64,000 nucleotides of DNA from Eutrigla gurnardus (lineage: Eukaryota; Chordata; Actinopteri; Perciformes; Triglidae): contig OY741280.1 in assembly GCA_963514095.1 (NCBI GenBank), positions 21,114,554 to 21,178,553 on the forward strand, given 5' to 3'. Every line of letters begins with the position of its first letter. Positions within the stretch are counted from its first letter, which is position 1. Shown here in pieces: positions 11,622 to 23,477 of this stretch. Under the pieces are notes generated by a model that saw nothing but the letters and a program-made list of their open reading frames with translations, was not told the origin of the DNA and did no database searches. The translations under genes and the position numbers were made by a program.

Positions 11622-12711
11622 TTTGGGCCAAATCTGTTCTCACTTCCTGGAGTGAGCGAGTAGGTGGTGATGCTGGGGCACAATGTGTCAGGTGGTGCCA
11701 GGGAGCTCCTGCTTTTCCCTTGACCTGGACCGAGTGTGAAGTAACCTCCTTCACTTCGTACGGACCAGTCCACCTGGGGTCTGTCCACTTTCTTTTGTGA
11801 ACCTTGACCCTGACCCAGTCTCCTACTTTGACTATCGTCCCCTGCTCTTCGGGATCCTTCTCCTGTGCCTTCTGCACCTGTAATGAGAGGGCTGAGACAA
11901 GAGATATTAGTTCTCTCATGTAGTCGGATTTCTCTATCTGACACACATCTAAAGGAGGTATATGTCATCCATCACGTGGCGGGCCAGGCATTGGCCTTCC
12001 CGTCAACAACTCATGGGGCGACAGGTGCGTGCCTCCCCCTTTTGAGGTTCTCATGGCCATGAGAGCCAAAGGGAGGGCCTCCAACCATGTCATCTTACTG
12101 CCCGCACATACCTTGGCTATTTTAGCCTTCAACGTTTGATTCGCGCGTTCCACCAGTCCCTGGGACTGTGGATGGTAGACCGAACCAAAACTGTGTGCAA
12201 TCCCCAGGAATGCCTCCACTTCACTCAGCATCTGATTGTTAAAATGTGTCCCGTTGTCTGATCTGATACGTTTCGGTACCCCGTATCTGGGTATTAGCTC
12301 TGTTTGCAACCACTTTATTACTGTCTTCCCGTCTTCTCTATTTGTGGGGATTGCTTCTACCCATCTTGAAAATCTGTCTACCATTACCAACATGTACCTC
12401 TTTCCCTGTACTACGTTCTCCTGTCCCATATCTGTATAATCTATACTAATATCTTGGAATGGTGTGAGAGGTACGGGGTAGGATCCCATGGGCGTTTTGA
12501 ATGGTTTTCTTGGGTTGTGGTTTCCACAGACGACGCATTCTTCGCAGTATAGTTTTGCCATGCTGTCTAGGTGTGGGTGCCACCAGAGTGCTGAAATGTT
12601 CAACAGTGTCTGTCTTTGTCCTTCATGGGTTGGTCCATGGGCTTCTTTTAGTAGGGTCGCTACTAGTTTTGCTGGTGCCACTATCCTTCCATCATGTGAT
12701 CTCCAGAGACC
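11599..12711 (-). pseudogene. Provirus integrase, with one premature stop
   Basis: This part of Pol lies downstream of the inserted repeat. In order it shows an HHCC zinc-binding region (H..H, then CEECVVC), a catalytic core with D in IDYTDM, D in RSDNGTHF and E in VERANQ, and then a TGA at 11967-11965. The same frame reopens with a C-terminal SH3-like domain (GDWVRVKVHKRKW and WTGPYEV) that runs to 11599 and overlaps env. The catalytic triad is present, but the protein would be cut after the core domain. Confidence 0.87.
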
Positions 12712-12717
12712 TTCTTT

Positions 12718-13005
12718 ACATTTACATTTACATTTAGGTCATTTAGCAGACGCTTTTGTCCAAAGCGACTTACAATAAGTACATTTGTCAAAAGAAGGAA
12801 ACAAAGAAACCACGACGTATCATTGCCGATGCAGTAAGAGCTAAAAATAGAACAAGTGTTAGGTCCTCATCTGAGTAAAGTAGTACTTCAAGAGTAACAG
12901 TGCTACGATCCGAGTTTTTTTTTTTTTTTTTTTTTTTTTTGCGGGGGGGGGGGGGGGGGGGGGGTCGAGGGAGGGTGTTAGTGGGTCATGCTATGTAGAG
13001 TCGAG
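12718..13005 (+). repeat. 288-bp interspersed repeat inserted in provirus pol
   Basis: It belongs to the same family as the repeat at 256-562 and is flanked by TTCTTT at 12712-12717 and 13006-13011. It separates the RNase H frame from the integrase frame, so it arrived after the provirus. It contains about 26 T (12915-12940) followed, after GC, by about 22 G (12943-12964). Homopolymers of this length are prone to sequencing or assembly error. Confidence 0.85.
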
Positions 13006-13011
13006 TTCTTT

Positions 13012-15162
13012 CTTTGTGGCCCCCTTTTGTGTCCATGTCGACCATTCGTACGGGCCTGCTTGTTCTTGTATCTTTTTTAGGTCTTCTTCGGTGAGCTTAG
13101 GTTGGGGGGGCGTCAGCTTAAGTATCATTTGCTTTGGCTGATATCCTCCTGCCTTTTTGGCCGCCTGATCTGCAGCCTCGTTTCCTTGACTGATCCTGGT
13201 GCCTGTTTTCTCATGACCTTTGCACTTCATTATGGATACTCCTCTTGGTAGGGTGATTGCTTCCACCAGCTCTTGTATTTCTCTTTGGTGTTTGATTGGG
13301 GCGTTGCTGGATGTTACGAATCCCCTCCGTTGCCACATGGGTGCATCTACTTGTGCCGCCCCATGTGCATAAGCAGAATCTGTAAAGATGTTCACCGTCT
13401 TTCCTTTGGCCAGTTTCAAGGCTTCGGTGAGCGCCTTGACTTCTGCCATTTGCGCTGAAGCGGGTTGTGGTATTACTTCTGCCTTGAGCGTCTCATGTCT
13501 TCCATTGGGGTGTTGCTGAACCACTGCATATGATGCCTGGTTCAGTCCGTTTTCTCCTCGATAGCAGCATCCGTCAGTGTAGAGCCAGAGTTCTGCTTTG
13601 GGATCTATGTCATTTTTCAGGTCTTGTCTGAGCTTACTTTCCTTGACCGCAAGTTCTTCACATGAATGTGGGGTTCCTTTCCCAAAGTTTCCAGCCATGT
13701 TCCTTTCGGCTGCGACAAAGGTTATATGTGGCCTGGTGCATTCTCTTTGAATCTTGGTTTTTCTGGCCATGCTGAAAGTAAACTCCTTACTTGCCAAAAA
13801 CGCTGCAACTCCATGTTCAGTGTGGACCTGTAATGGGTGACACATCACTACATGTGCTGTTTTTTGGAGAGCTTTTGCTACCGCTGCAACATATCTGGCG
13901 CACATTGACTGTCCGGTTTCCACTGCGTCGAGTTTTGAAGAGTAGTATATCAACACATTCCTCTCTCCCCCTTTTTTCTGATACAAAACAGCATTTAAAA
14001 ATGCATTTTGTTCAGAAACATCCAAATGGAACACTTCTGTGTAGTCCGGTGAGGTGAGTGCAGCAGCTTGGGAGAGTACTTGTTTCATGTCAGTGAATGC
14101 TTGTTCAGCTTCAGAAGTCCAGGGTAGTCGTTCTGTGAGGTTTCGAGCCCCTACCTCGTTGATCATTGTCCGCAAAGGTTGTGTCCGATTGGAGTAATCA
14201 GGTATGTGGGATCGGCTGTAGCCCGTTAGTCCCAGAAATGACAGCATGTCTGCCACCGTGGTGGGCTTTGGATGGTGTAGGATTGATTCCCTGTGGGCCG
14301 TAGATACTCCCAATCCTGATGCCGAGATTTGTCGGCCTAGGAATAGGACTTCTTCTCTGCATAGCTGCACTTTTTCTCTCTTGACTTTGTAGCCCTTTTT
14401 GTGCAGAACTGAGAACAGTAGGGCAGTGGCCTCCAGGCAGAGGGTAGATGTTTCTGCTGCCAAGAGAAGATCATCTACATATTGGATGAGCACAACCCCT
14501 GGTGGCCATTGGAGTTCTAGGTGTGCTTTTAGTACCTGATTAAAGAGACCTGGCGAGTCCCTGAACCCCTGTGGCAACCGATTGTAGGTGTACTGTTTGC
14601 CCCCAAACGTGAAAGCGAACATGGCTTGTGATGTTTGTGCCAGTGGAACACAGAAGAAAGCGTTTGCCAAATCTATGACAGTGAAGTATCGAAATGCTGG
14701 GCTTAAACTCGTGAGTGCTACGTGTGGGTCTGGTACTGGATGAACATCTGGAGTCGTTACATCATTTATAGGGCGGAAGTCTTGTACCATTCTCCAGCCC
14801 TTTCCCCCTGCTTTCTGTACCGGTAATATGGGAGTATTCCATGGGGAGTGGCACTCGTATATTACCCTGACGTCCAGAAGGCCCTGTATCGTGGGGGCAA
14901 TTCCCTTCATTTGATCTTGGGTTAGAGGATACTGCCGTCGATAAATAGGATGTGCATCTGGGTCTTTCAGGGTGACAATTACTGGTTGTGTTTCCAGGGC
15001 TCCTACGTCATGGGGGGTTATAGTCCAAAATCGTGAGTTCACCGCATTCAAAACCGCTGCGGCTCCTGGGTGGTCCGTACATGGGAGTCCATGTTGTCTT
15101 GGCAGTGGTATGTGTTCTGGGAGGGAGACATCCGTGGTATGGGGCCCCGTGAAGCACCACAT
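13012..15162 (-). pseudogene. Provirus reverse transcriptase-RNase H
   Basis: The open frame runs from the first Met at 15162 into the inserted repeat, ending at 12991. Reverse transcriptase motifs are clear: SPWNTP at residues 106-111, LPQGFRDSP near 196, and the catalytic YVDD at 228-231. RNase H follows, with YTDGCC and FTDSAYAHG. The usual protease with its DTG/DSG motif should precede the RT, but the frame opens only about 60 codons upstream of the first RT motif and gag lies directly upstream in another frame. The domain itself looks catalytically complete, but it is separated from integrase by the inserted repeat. Confidence 0.87.
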
Positions 15163-16432
15163 ATCTTCCTCTGGTGGGGCTTGGGCTCCTTGGCGGGGTT
15201 TTTGGACTTGGAGCGGCCATGTTGCTTAGATCAGTCAATTGAGATATGTCTACCCCTCCTGTGGGGAGGCCAAAGTGGTCCTCGTTATCTCTCATGAAGT
15301 CCCGATCGTATCCACATGCCGCTGATTTAGGGTTGTATCCTCCAGCCGCTCCCTGTTCCTCTTCCTTTTTCTGGCCGCCAATACTGCTGGCAGGTGACTT
15401 TACTCTGGTTGACCCCTCCTTCCTTGGGTCGGTATAGTTTCCACCACTAGGTGGCTTCGAGGGATTTTTTGTGAGGGGTCCTTCTGGTTCACTTTCTGAC
15501 CAGGTCTTTTCTGAGCCGCCTTGACTCCTTGATCCTCCAGGGGGCTCCAGTGCCGTTATTCGCTGTTGCAGTCTTTCCACTTCTCTCTTCATTTCCTCTC
15601 TGTCTTGGTCTTGTACGAGGACTTCCACGCCGGCCAATGTTAGTACTGGTGCTTGTACTGCTGTGTCTGTGGTCTGTGCAGGCATTAATCTTTGGTGGGT
15701 GTAGGGAGGTGGGGCTGTTGGGGGAGGTGTCGTTTCTGGAGGCCCAGTTGTTAACTTCTCTGGCAGGACTGGATATATGCCCCCTCCCCCTCCCTGTGTC
15801 TCTTCATGTTTGTCTCCCCTCTCCATTCTTCTCTGCTGAAACAGGTCTTTTAGCATTAGATTTGTTACTCTTGTCTCTTCTTCTTGTTCTTCAAACATCT
15901 TTTTGAGTGGTTTGAAAAATGATTGCTTGTCCTTTTCAGCCTCCATGTTCTGTCGAGCTCTCTCTAATCTTTGTTTGACATCATTCACCATTATATTCAT
16001 AGCTTCTCTTGATGGCAGCCCGTCCTTGGTGATCCATCCCTTTATCTCCCACCTTTTCGCTACTGATTTAACTATCTTCCCATCTCCCTTTTTACTTCTA
16101 TCCTCAGTCATAACTCTAGCCTTCAAGGTCTCTACGAAGTCTTCCATTTCCCCCTCGTTCAATCCCTCAATATAATCAAAAGAATCGCTCCTAACGTTAC
16201 CCAGACCAGCCCCAATCCCACTAGGTTTATTTAACAGACTCGTCTTAATAAGTTTTTCTAGTTCTAGTATCTGTCTACTCACTACCGTTATCGTTGGTGT
16301 GTGTGTCTCTGCTGTTGCTGCTGAGTGGAGAGTGTCACTTCCTAGAGCGTGCAACAGGGTGTCGGCTGCTTCCTCTTCTTCTTTGTTATCTATCTCTCTG
16401 AACTCTTCTATGTCTATGTCATAAAACTCCAT
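15008..16432 (-). CDS. Provirus gag remnant, matrix-like part only
   Basis: This is a 474-codon open frame at the 5' end of the provirus. The N-terminal half is charged and helical. A PPPY late-domain-type motif is at residues 241-244, and a predicted coiled coil (about 275-296) follows. The second half is Pro/Ser/Gly-rich and disordered-looking. I see no major homology region of capsid and no CCHC zinc knuckle, both expected in gamma-type Gag. The last ~50 codons overlap the RT frame in a different phase and look like read-through. I infer that a deletion joined the matrix region directly to the start of RT. Confidence 0.7.
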   Translation of the reverse strand: MEFYDIDIEEFREIDNKEEEEAADTLLHALGSDTLHSAATAETHTPTITVVSRQILELEKLIKTSLLNKPSGIGAGLGNVRSDSFDYIEGLNEGEMEDFVETLKARVMTEDRSKKGDGKIVKSVAKRWEIKGWITKDGLPSREAMNIMVNDVKQRLERARQNMEAEKDKQSFFKPLKKMFEEQEEETRVTNLMLKDLFQQRRMERGDKHEETQGGGGGIYPVLPEKLTTGPPETTPPPTAPPPYTHQRLMPAQTTDTAVQAPVLTLAGVEVLVQDQDREEMKREVERLQQRITALEPPGGSRSQGGSEKTWSESEPEGPLTKNPSKPPSGGNYTDPRKEGSTRVKSPASSIGGQKKEEEQGAAGGYNPKSAACGYDRDFMRDNEDHFGLPTGGVDISQLTDLSNMAAPSPKTPPRSPSPTRGRYVVLHGAPYHGCLPPRTHTTAKTTWTPMYGPPRSRSGFECGELTILDYNPP

Positions 16433-17134
16433 GCCATGTCTAAATTTTATTGTATTACAACCACTGCCTACGCTTCTCTACTCGACAGCGCGGTCCCGGG
16501 GGAGTTGTATCGGTTTCCAAATTACAAAGTACTATAAATTTCTATTGTATTACAACCACTGCCTACGCTTCTCTGCTCGACAGCGCGGTCCCGGGGGAGT
16601 TGTATCGATTTCCGAATTACAAAGTACTATTTATGCAGTCTGTTGGTTAACCCAAAACACGCTATGTTCGTTAATAGAGTGACTTAATTATGTGCAAGAA
16701 TTCTCATGCTTCACGGGGTGTGGTGGGTCCGCTCTTCACGATACTGTACACATAAAAGCCCTTCTATTCGTCCTTCATCTCGTGTTTTCTGTTAGGTTCA
16801 GTCACACATGTGTACACACTATGGCAGGTTTATTTTTATCACTTTTGCAGAATATGCTTTCCTTCTGTTCTTTTAACATTTTATCCTTTAGTTAAATTTT
16901 GTCTAAAGTATTCATACTCACACTCGGTAGTTGTTGATCACCTAATTTATATTTTTCAATATACAGAATTCAATTAAATAGGTTTCTGCTTACCTTTTCG
17001 GTTGAGCGCTCAGTGATCAACGTTCCCGAGAATGGATGAATCCTTCTGGCCTCCACTTTCTTTCAGGAGACCCCCCTCCTTTTGCAAGACAGGAGGTAGT
17101 CGTTAAAATTCTTTCCTCCTCAAGCTTTTCTCCC
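16433..17134 (-). other. Provirus 5' leader with 95-bp tandem duplication
   Basis: This is untranslated sequence between the PBS and gag. Two near-identical 95-bp units lie at 16449-16543 and 16544-16638. Each contains TACAACCACTGCCTACGC and a GC-rich CGGTCCCGGGGG segment. Retroviral leaders hold the splice donor and packaging signal, but I cannot show that the duplicated part is either. Nothing protein-coding is evident. Confidence 0.7.
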
Positions 17135-17152
17135 AACCATCCTCTGCTACCA
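17135..17152 (-). promoter_or_regulatory. Provirus primer binding site
   Basis: On the minus strand TGGTAGCAGAGGATGGTT lies four bases downstream of the 5' LTR. It starts with TGG, complementary to a tRNA CCA end. I cannot name the tRNA with confidence. Confidence 0.7.
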
Positions 17153-17156
17153 GATT

Positions 17157-17528
17157 TGTTGTGAAAAAAACAGTAAGCTTGAATATACGAGGAGAGTCTA
17201 TGGGTTATATCAATAACAGCGCTTTATTAGCACAAATATCAGGAAAACATATTCCGGCAGTTATACGTGCACGGACCTAGTAGTCAACTCAACATAGGGT
17301 TGAATTCACTCAAAAGGCGCTTACAACAGAATGCGCAGCTTATTTCATTGAGACTCCGCATGAGTCTGATTGGCTCATTCTATAGATGCAGGCGGAGCGT
17401 AATTTTAGCATGCCGCGGCCTGGTTGGCGCGCTGGGTATCTCCACCCACACTGGCTCATACGATCCATCCCTCTGGGTGCTGTCATCTATGTATGTGTGT
17501 GTATGTTGTCGAGATGCACATATATCAT
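17157..17528 (-). repeat. Provirus 5' LTR, first part
   Basis: It matches 8899-9270 with one visible mismatch and stops at ATCAT (17524-17528), the target of the gypsy insertion. The remaining 159 bases are at 40152-40310. Confidence 0.95.
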
Positions 17529-17883
17529 TGTTACGGCCTCATAGACGTTAGTTGACTTAGGCTCGATGAGACCATAGCACATAGAAGGGACACCACAAGA
17601 ATTAAGTTGCAAAAGTTTATTTATTAAACTTAACGATGACTGGGGAAGAAAAAGGAGAAAAGAAAGTTAACCTTTAAAGATCCAAAGTATTCAACCAAAA
17701 GGGAGAAGGAGATCCCGGCCAAACAGAACAAAAGGGGAAAACGCAGGGCCAGCCACGCTGTGAGCCGTCGCACCCTGTGTTTTCCCGCTAAGAAAAAGAA
17801 AGAAATAGGGCAAACCTAAAACAAATACGACAAAACATGGCTGCCAGGGATCTCCAACCCAAACTAAAATAATAAACTAAAAT
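17529..17883 (-). repeat. Gypsy 3' LTR, outer part
   Basis: It matches 39565-39919 with two visible substitutions. It ends at AAT (17881-17883), where the tandem repeat array begins. The LTR resumes after the array at 29441-29675. Confidence 0.93.
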
Positions 17884-20340
17884 TAAAACTGCGAGCAGTA
17901 TCGTGACGGGCCCGAGCTCTTATGCGGTCGTGGAGTGCCTGTGGTCACAGGGCAGTGTCGTGGACGCTGCCCTTGGCGCGGCCGCCTCTCATGGCGCAAG
18001 TCGAGACACAAGCGATGGACACCGAAAGGCATCCGTCTGTCACGTGCGGTCGTGGAGTGCCTGCATTCACACGCGTGGCAGCCGCCTACCTGTGCAGCAG
18101 CCACCTCCTCGTGGCGCGAGTTTAGACACAAGCGATTGACATTTAAAGCCATCTGTCTGTCACATACACACATGTTCATGCCTTCCTGACATCTCTCCTC
18201 CTCCGCCTACTGTGACCTCTCCTCCTCCTCTCCCTGTGTCCTCCTTGCAAGGTGAGATGAGAGGAATTAGTTATAAAAAAAATCAGGTGTGGCTTTAACT
18301 TGGAAAAATGCACAAAATCAATGACATTTCCTGTGGCCAGTAGGTGGCGCTCTGACTGTGAGTGAATATCAAAGTGCAGATGTGTTCAGGAAGGAACTCT
18401 AATCAAGTGTGCAAAGTTTGGAGCAGATCAGAGAACAAACACTGAAGGTACAATATTATGGATGTTAATGACAGAGTTCAGCTGACAGCAGTGTGAGATG
18501 CATGTAAAGTGTGTCATCTCTCCTCCTCTCTGTGTCCAGGCGGAAATGAGAGGAATTTAAAAAAAGGAATTAAAAGTGGCATGACTGTTGATCTGGTGTG
18601 ATCCAAAGTGAAAGTACATTTCAGTCACAGAGCTCACACACATGTTCATGCCTTCCTGACATCTCTCATCCTCCACCTAGTGTGACCTCTCCTCCTCCCC
18701 CTGTGTCCTCCTTGCAAGCTGAAATGAGAGGAATTAGTTATAAAAAAAATCAGGTGTGGCTTTAACTTGGAAAAATTCACAAAATCAATGAGATTTCCTG
18801 TGGCCAGTAGGTGGCGCTCTGACTGTGAGTGAATATCAAAGTGCAGAGTGTTCAGGAAGGAACTCTAATCAAGTGTGCAAAGTTTGGAGCAGATCAGAGA
18901 AGAAACACTGAAGTTATAATGTTTATGGCAGAGTTCAACTGACAGCTGTGTGAGGTGCATGTGGAGATGTGTGCCATCTCTCCTCCTCCCTTTGTGTCCA
19001 GGCTGAAATAAGAGGAATTAAAAAAAAGGAATTAAAAGTGGCATGGCTGTTGATCTGGTGTGAGGCAGATTGAGCTGCATGTGAGATTCACAGTTCCCCA
19101 TGTGTCACTGATAGATCTCTGACTCCATCTGGTGGTCGCTGTGCGCCTGTGTCTCTCCCCTCTATGCTCCCCGAGTGAAGATTGAGTGAAAACCTGGCTG
19201 ATTTACACACTTGGCTAAAAACCTTTTTTTTACCTACTTTATCATGACTTGAGGCGGTGGGTCCAAGAGGCTTTTTTGTACAGCTCCACTTGGGCTATCT
19301 AGGAAAAAATGTTTCATGCGTGTACGCCCTACCTAGAGGGGGGGCTGTTGCTCAGAAGATGGGCATAAAATCGGTCACATTTCATTTTGCCATTAGGTGG
19401 CGCTCTACCTGTCAGTTAAAATTGCAGTGCAGTTGTGTTCAGGACGTGATTGTTAACAAGCATGAATATTTTGGAGCTGATCGGAGAAGAAACGGTGAAG
19501 TTATAACAGCTTTAATGCCAATGGCGAGGGATGAAAATAGTAGCGCAGTCATGACGTCGGCGTGGCCACGCCCCAATACTTTCGGAGCATCTTTAACTTG
19601 CGTTTTCTCCTTTAGGCCTTTCCAACCACATATCAAATTTTGGTATCTATCAGATCAACGGTATAATGATTTTTTGATTTTGTGTGACCCCTGTGAATGG
19701 CCAAAAACAGCCAAAATCAACCAAACACTGCAATAATTGGGATTTTCTGGAAGTGGCAAATATGACTCCATTTAGATGAAACTTGACATACATGTTCTTT
19801 CAAGCGATGTCAACATAGGTTTTGAGTTTCGTAATTTTAGGGGCAAAGGTTATAGAGTTATGCTAATTGCATGTTGGTAGCCACACCCTCTAATGTTCAT
19901 TGGCCGATATCTCCTGATTAAATGCATATTTTCAAAACCTTTTCGGACCATATCCATAGCTAGGTCTAAAGAGTATGCGTACCGAATTTCGTCCAAATCG
20001 GACCAACGGTGTCCGAGAACTGCGCAACGTCCTGTTTTTCATAAAATCCAAGATGGCGGAAAAATTCGGTAGGCGGACTTTGGTACTCCAAGAGGATTTT
20101 TTGTAGAGGAGACATGTTTGCACATGTGTGCAAAGTTTCATGTCAATCGGAGTTACGGTGCGGCGGGGCTGGCGATTCTCCACTCTAGGTGGCGCTAGCG
20201 AGCAACTTTTTCGTGGGTGAATGCGAAGACGCCAAATTCTCAAATTTTTCGCCAGGCCCTATAGACACTCCAATTTGCGTTATTTATTTTTCAGGCGAAG
20301 TCCCCCAAAACGCAGGTCGAACTCGTGAAAAAATAATAAT
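17884..20340 (+). repeat. Array unit A
   Basis: It has a GC-rich header (17884-18180), two CTCF-motif subrepeats, and a tail from about 19200. It lacks the terminal GCTCGGGCCC module and ends in AATAATAAT directly before unit B. Confidence 0.8.
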
Positions 20341-23300
20341 TAAAACTGCGAGCAGTATCGTGACGGGCCCGAGCTTATATGCGGTCGTGGAGTGCCTGCG
20401 GTCACAGGGCAGTGTCGTGGACGCTGCCCTTGGCGCGGCCGCCTCTCCTGGCGCAAGTCGAGACACAAGCGATTTGACACCGAAAGGCATCCGTCTGTCA
20501 CGTGCGGTCGTGGAGTGCCTGCATTCACACGCGTGGCAGCCGCCTACCTGTGCAGCAGCCACCTCCTCGTGGCGCGAGTTTAGACACAAGCGATTGACAT
20601 TTAAAGCCATCTGTCTGTCACATACACACATGTTCATGCCTTCCTGACATCTTTCCTCCTCCCCCTAGTGTGACCTCTCCTCCTCTCCCTGTGTCCTCCT
20701 TGCAAGGTGAGATGAGAGGAATTAGTTATAAATCAGGTGTGGCTTTAACTTGGAAAAAGTGACTAAATCAATGACATTTCCTGTCACCAGTAGGTGGCGC
20801 TCTGACAGAGTGAATGTCAAAGTGCAGATGTGTTCAGGAAGGAACTCTAAGCAAGTGTGCAAAGTTTGGAGCAGATCAGAGAACAAACACTGAAGCTATA
20901 ATATTATGGATGTTAATGACAGAGTTCAGCTGACAGCAGTGTGAGATGCATGTAAAGTGTGTCATCTCTCCTCCTCTCTGTGTCCAGGCTGAAATGACAG
21001 GAATGAGTTCTAAAAAAAATCAGGTGTGGCTTTAACTTGGAAAAAGTGACTAACTCAATGACATTTCCTGTGGCCAGTAGGTGGCGCTCTGACTGTGAGT
21101 GAATATCAAAGTGCAGATGTGTTCAGGAAGGAACTCTAATCAAGTGTGCAAAGTTTGGAGCAGATCAGAGAACAAACACTGAAGTTCAGCTGACAGCAGT
21201 GTGAGATGCATGTAAAGTGTGTCATCTTTCCTCCTCTCTGTGTCCAGGCTGAAATGAGAGGAATTTAAAAAAAGGAATTAAAAGTGGCATGACTGTTGAT
21301 CTGGTGTGATCCAAAGTGAAACTACATTTCAGTCACAGAGCTCACACACATGTTCATGCCTTCCTGACATCTCTCCTCCTCCCCCTAGTGTGACCTCTCC
21401 TCCTCTCCCTGTGTCCTCCTTGCAAGGTGAGATGAGAGGAATTAGTTATAAAAAAAATCAGGTGTGGCTTTAACTTGGAAAAAGTCACAAAATCAATGAC
21501 ATTTCCTGTGGCCAGTAGGTGGCGCTCTGACAGAGTGAATGTCAAAGTGCAGATGTGTTCAGGAAGGAACTCTAATCAAGTGTGCAAAGTTTGGAGCAGA
21601 TCAGAGAACAAACACTGAAGTTACAATAGTTTGGATGTTAATGACAGAGTTCAGCTGACAGCTGTATGAGATGCATGTAAAGTGTGCATCTCTCCTCCTC
21701 TCTATCTCCAGGCTGAAATGAGAGGAATTAGTTATAAAAAAAATCAGGTGTGGCTTTAACTTGGAAAAATTCACAAAATCAATGACATTTCCTGTCTCCA
21801 GTAGGTGGCGCTCTGACTGTGAGTGAATATCAAAGTGCAGATGTGTTCAGGAAGGAACTCTAATCAAGTCTGCAAAGTTTGGAGCAGATCAGAGAACAAA
21901 CACTGAAGTTATAATAGTTTTGGATGTTAATGACAGAGTTCAGCTGACAGCAGTGTGAGATGCATGTAAAGTGTGTCATCTCTCCTCCTCTCTGTGTCCA
22001 GGCTGAAATGAGAGGAATTTAAAAAAAGGAATTAAAAGTGGCATGACTGTTGATGTGGTGTGAAGCAGATTGCAGCTGCATGTGAGATTCACAGTGTTCT
22101 ATGTGTCACTGATAGATCTCTGACTCCATCTGGTGGTCGCTGTGCGCCTGTGTCTCTCCCCTCTATGCTCCCCGAGTGAAGATTGAGTGAAAACCTGGCT
22201 GATTTACACACTTGGCTAAAAACATTTTTTTTACCTACTTTATCATGACTTTAGGTGGTGGGTCCAAGAGGCTTTTTTGTACAGCTGCACTTGGGCTATC
22301 TAGGAAAAAATGTTTCATGCGTGTACGCCCTACCTAGAGGGGGGGCTGTTGCTCAGAAGATGGGCATAAAATCGGTCACATTTCATTTTGTTATTAGGTG
22401 GCGCTCTACCTGTCAGTTAAAATTGCAGTGCAGTTGTGTTAAGGACGTGATTGTTAACAAGCATGAATATTTTGGAGCAGATCGGAGAAGAAACGGTGAA
22501 GTTATAACAGTTGTGATGCCAATGGCGAAGGATGAAAATAGTAGCGCAGTCATGGCGTTGGCGTGGCCACGCCCCTAAATATTATGGTCATCTTTGGCAT
22601 ACTTTTTGTCCGTAAGGCCTTTCCAACAACATATCCAATTTTGGTATCGATCGGATCAACGGTATAATCAGTTTTTGATTTAGCGTGACCCCTGTGAAAG
22701 GCCAAAAACAGCCAAAAACAGGCATAACTGGCAATATTTGGGATTTTTTGGAAGTGGCAAATATGAGTCCATTTAGATGAAACTTGACATACATGTTCTT
22801 TCAAGCGATGTCAACATAGGTTTCGAGTTTCGTAATTTTAGGGGCAAAGGTTATAGAGTTATGCTAATTGCATTTTGGTAGCCACACCCTCTAATGTTCA
22901 TTGGCCGATATCTCCTGATTAAATGCATATTTTCAAAACCTTTTCGGACCATAACCATAGCTAGGTCTAAAGAGTATGCGTACCGAATTTCGTCCAAATC
23001 GGACCAACGGTGTCCGAGAAATGCGCAACGTCCTGTTTTTCATAAAATCCAAGATGGCGGAAAATTTCGGTAGGCGGACTTTGGTACTCCAAGAGGATTT
23101 TTTGTAGAGGAGACTTGTGTGCACATGTGTGCAAAGTTTCATGTCAATCGGAGTTACGGTGCGGCGGGGCTGGCGATTCTCCACTGTAGGTGGCGCTAGC
23201 GAGCAACTTTTTCGTGGGTGAATGCGAAGACGGCAAATTCTCAAATTTTTCGCCAGGCCCTATAGACACTCCAATTTGCGTAATTTCTTTTTCAGGCGAA

Positions 23301-23477
23301 GTCCCCCAAAACGCAGGTCGAACTCGTGAAAAAATAATAATAATAATAATAAACATTCGAATAACAATAGGGCTTCGCAGCCCGACGTTGTCGGCGCTCG
23401 GGCCCTAATAATAATAAACATTCGAATAACAATAGGGCTTCGCAGCCCGACTTTGTCGGCGCTCGGGCCCTAATAAT
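20341..23477 (+). repeat. Array unit B
   Basis: It has a header, four CTCF-motif subrepeats (20787, 21074, 21512, 21798), and a tail from about 22190. The terminal module is doubled (about 23351-23406 and 23415-23472). Confidence 0.8.

Noticed and set aside
19257..19736. A 159-codon open frame in array unit A, repeated at 24947-25426 and partly at 22255 and 28279
   Set aside because: The frames coincide with the repeat unit tail, are shortened by stops in units B and D, and show no domain or start context. They are a by-product of repeated DNA.
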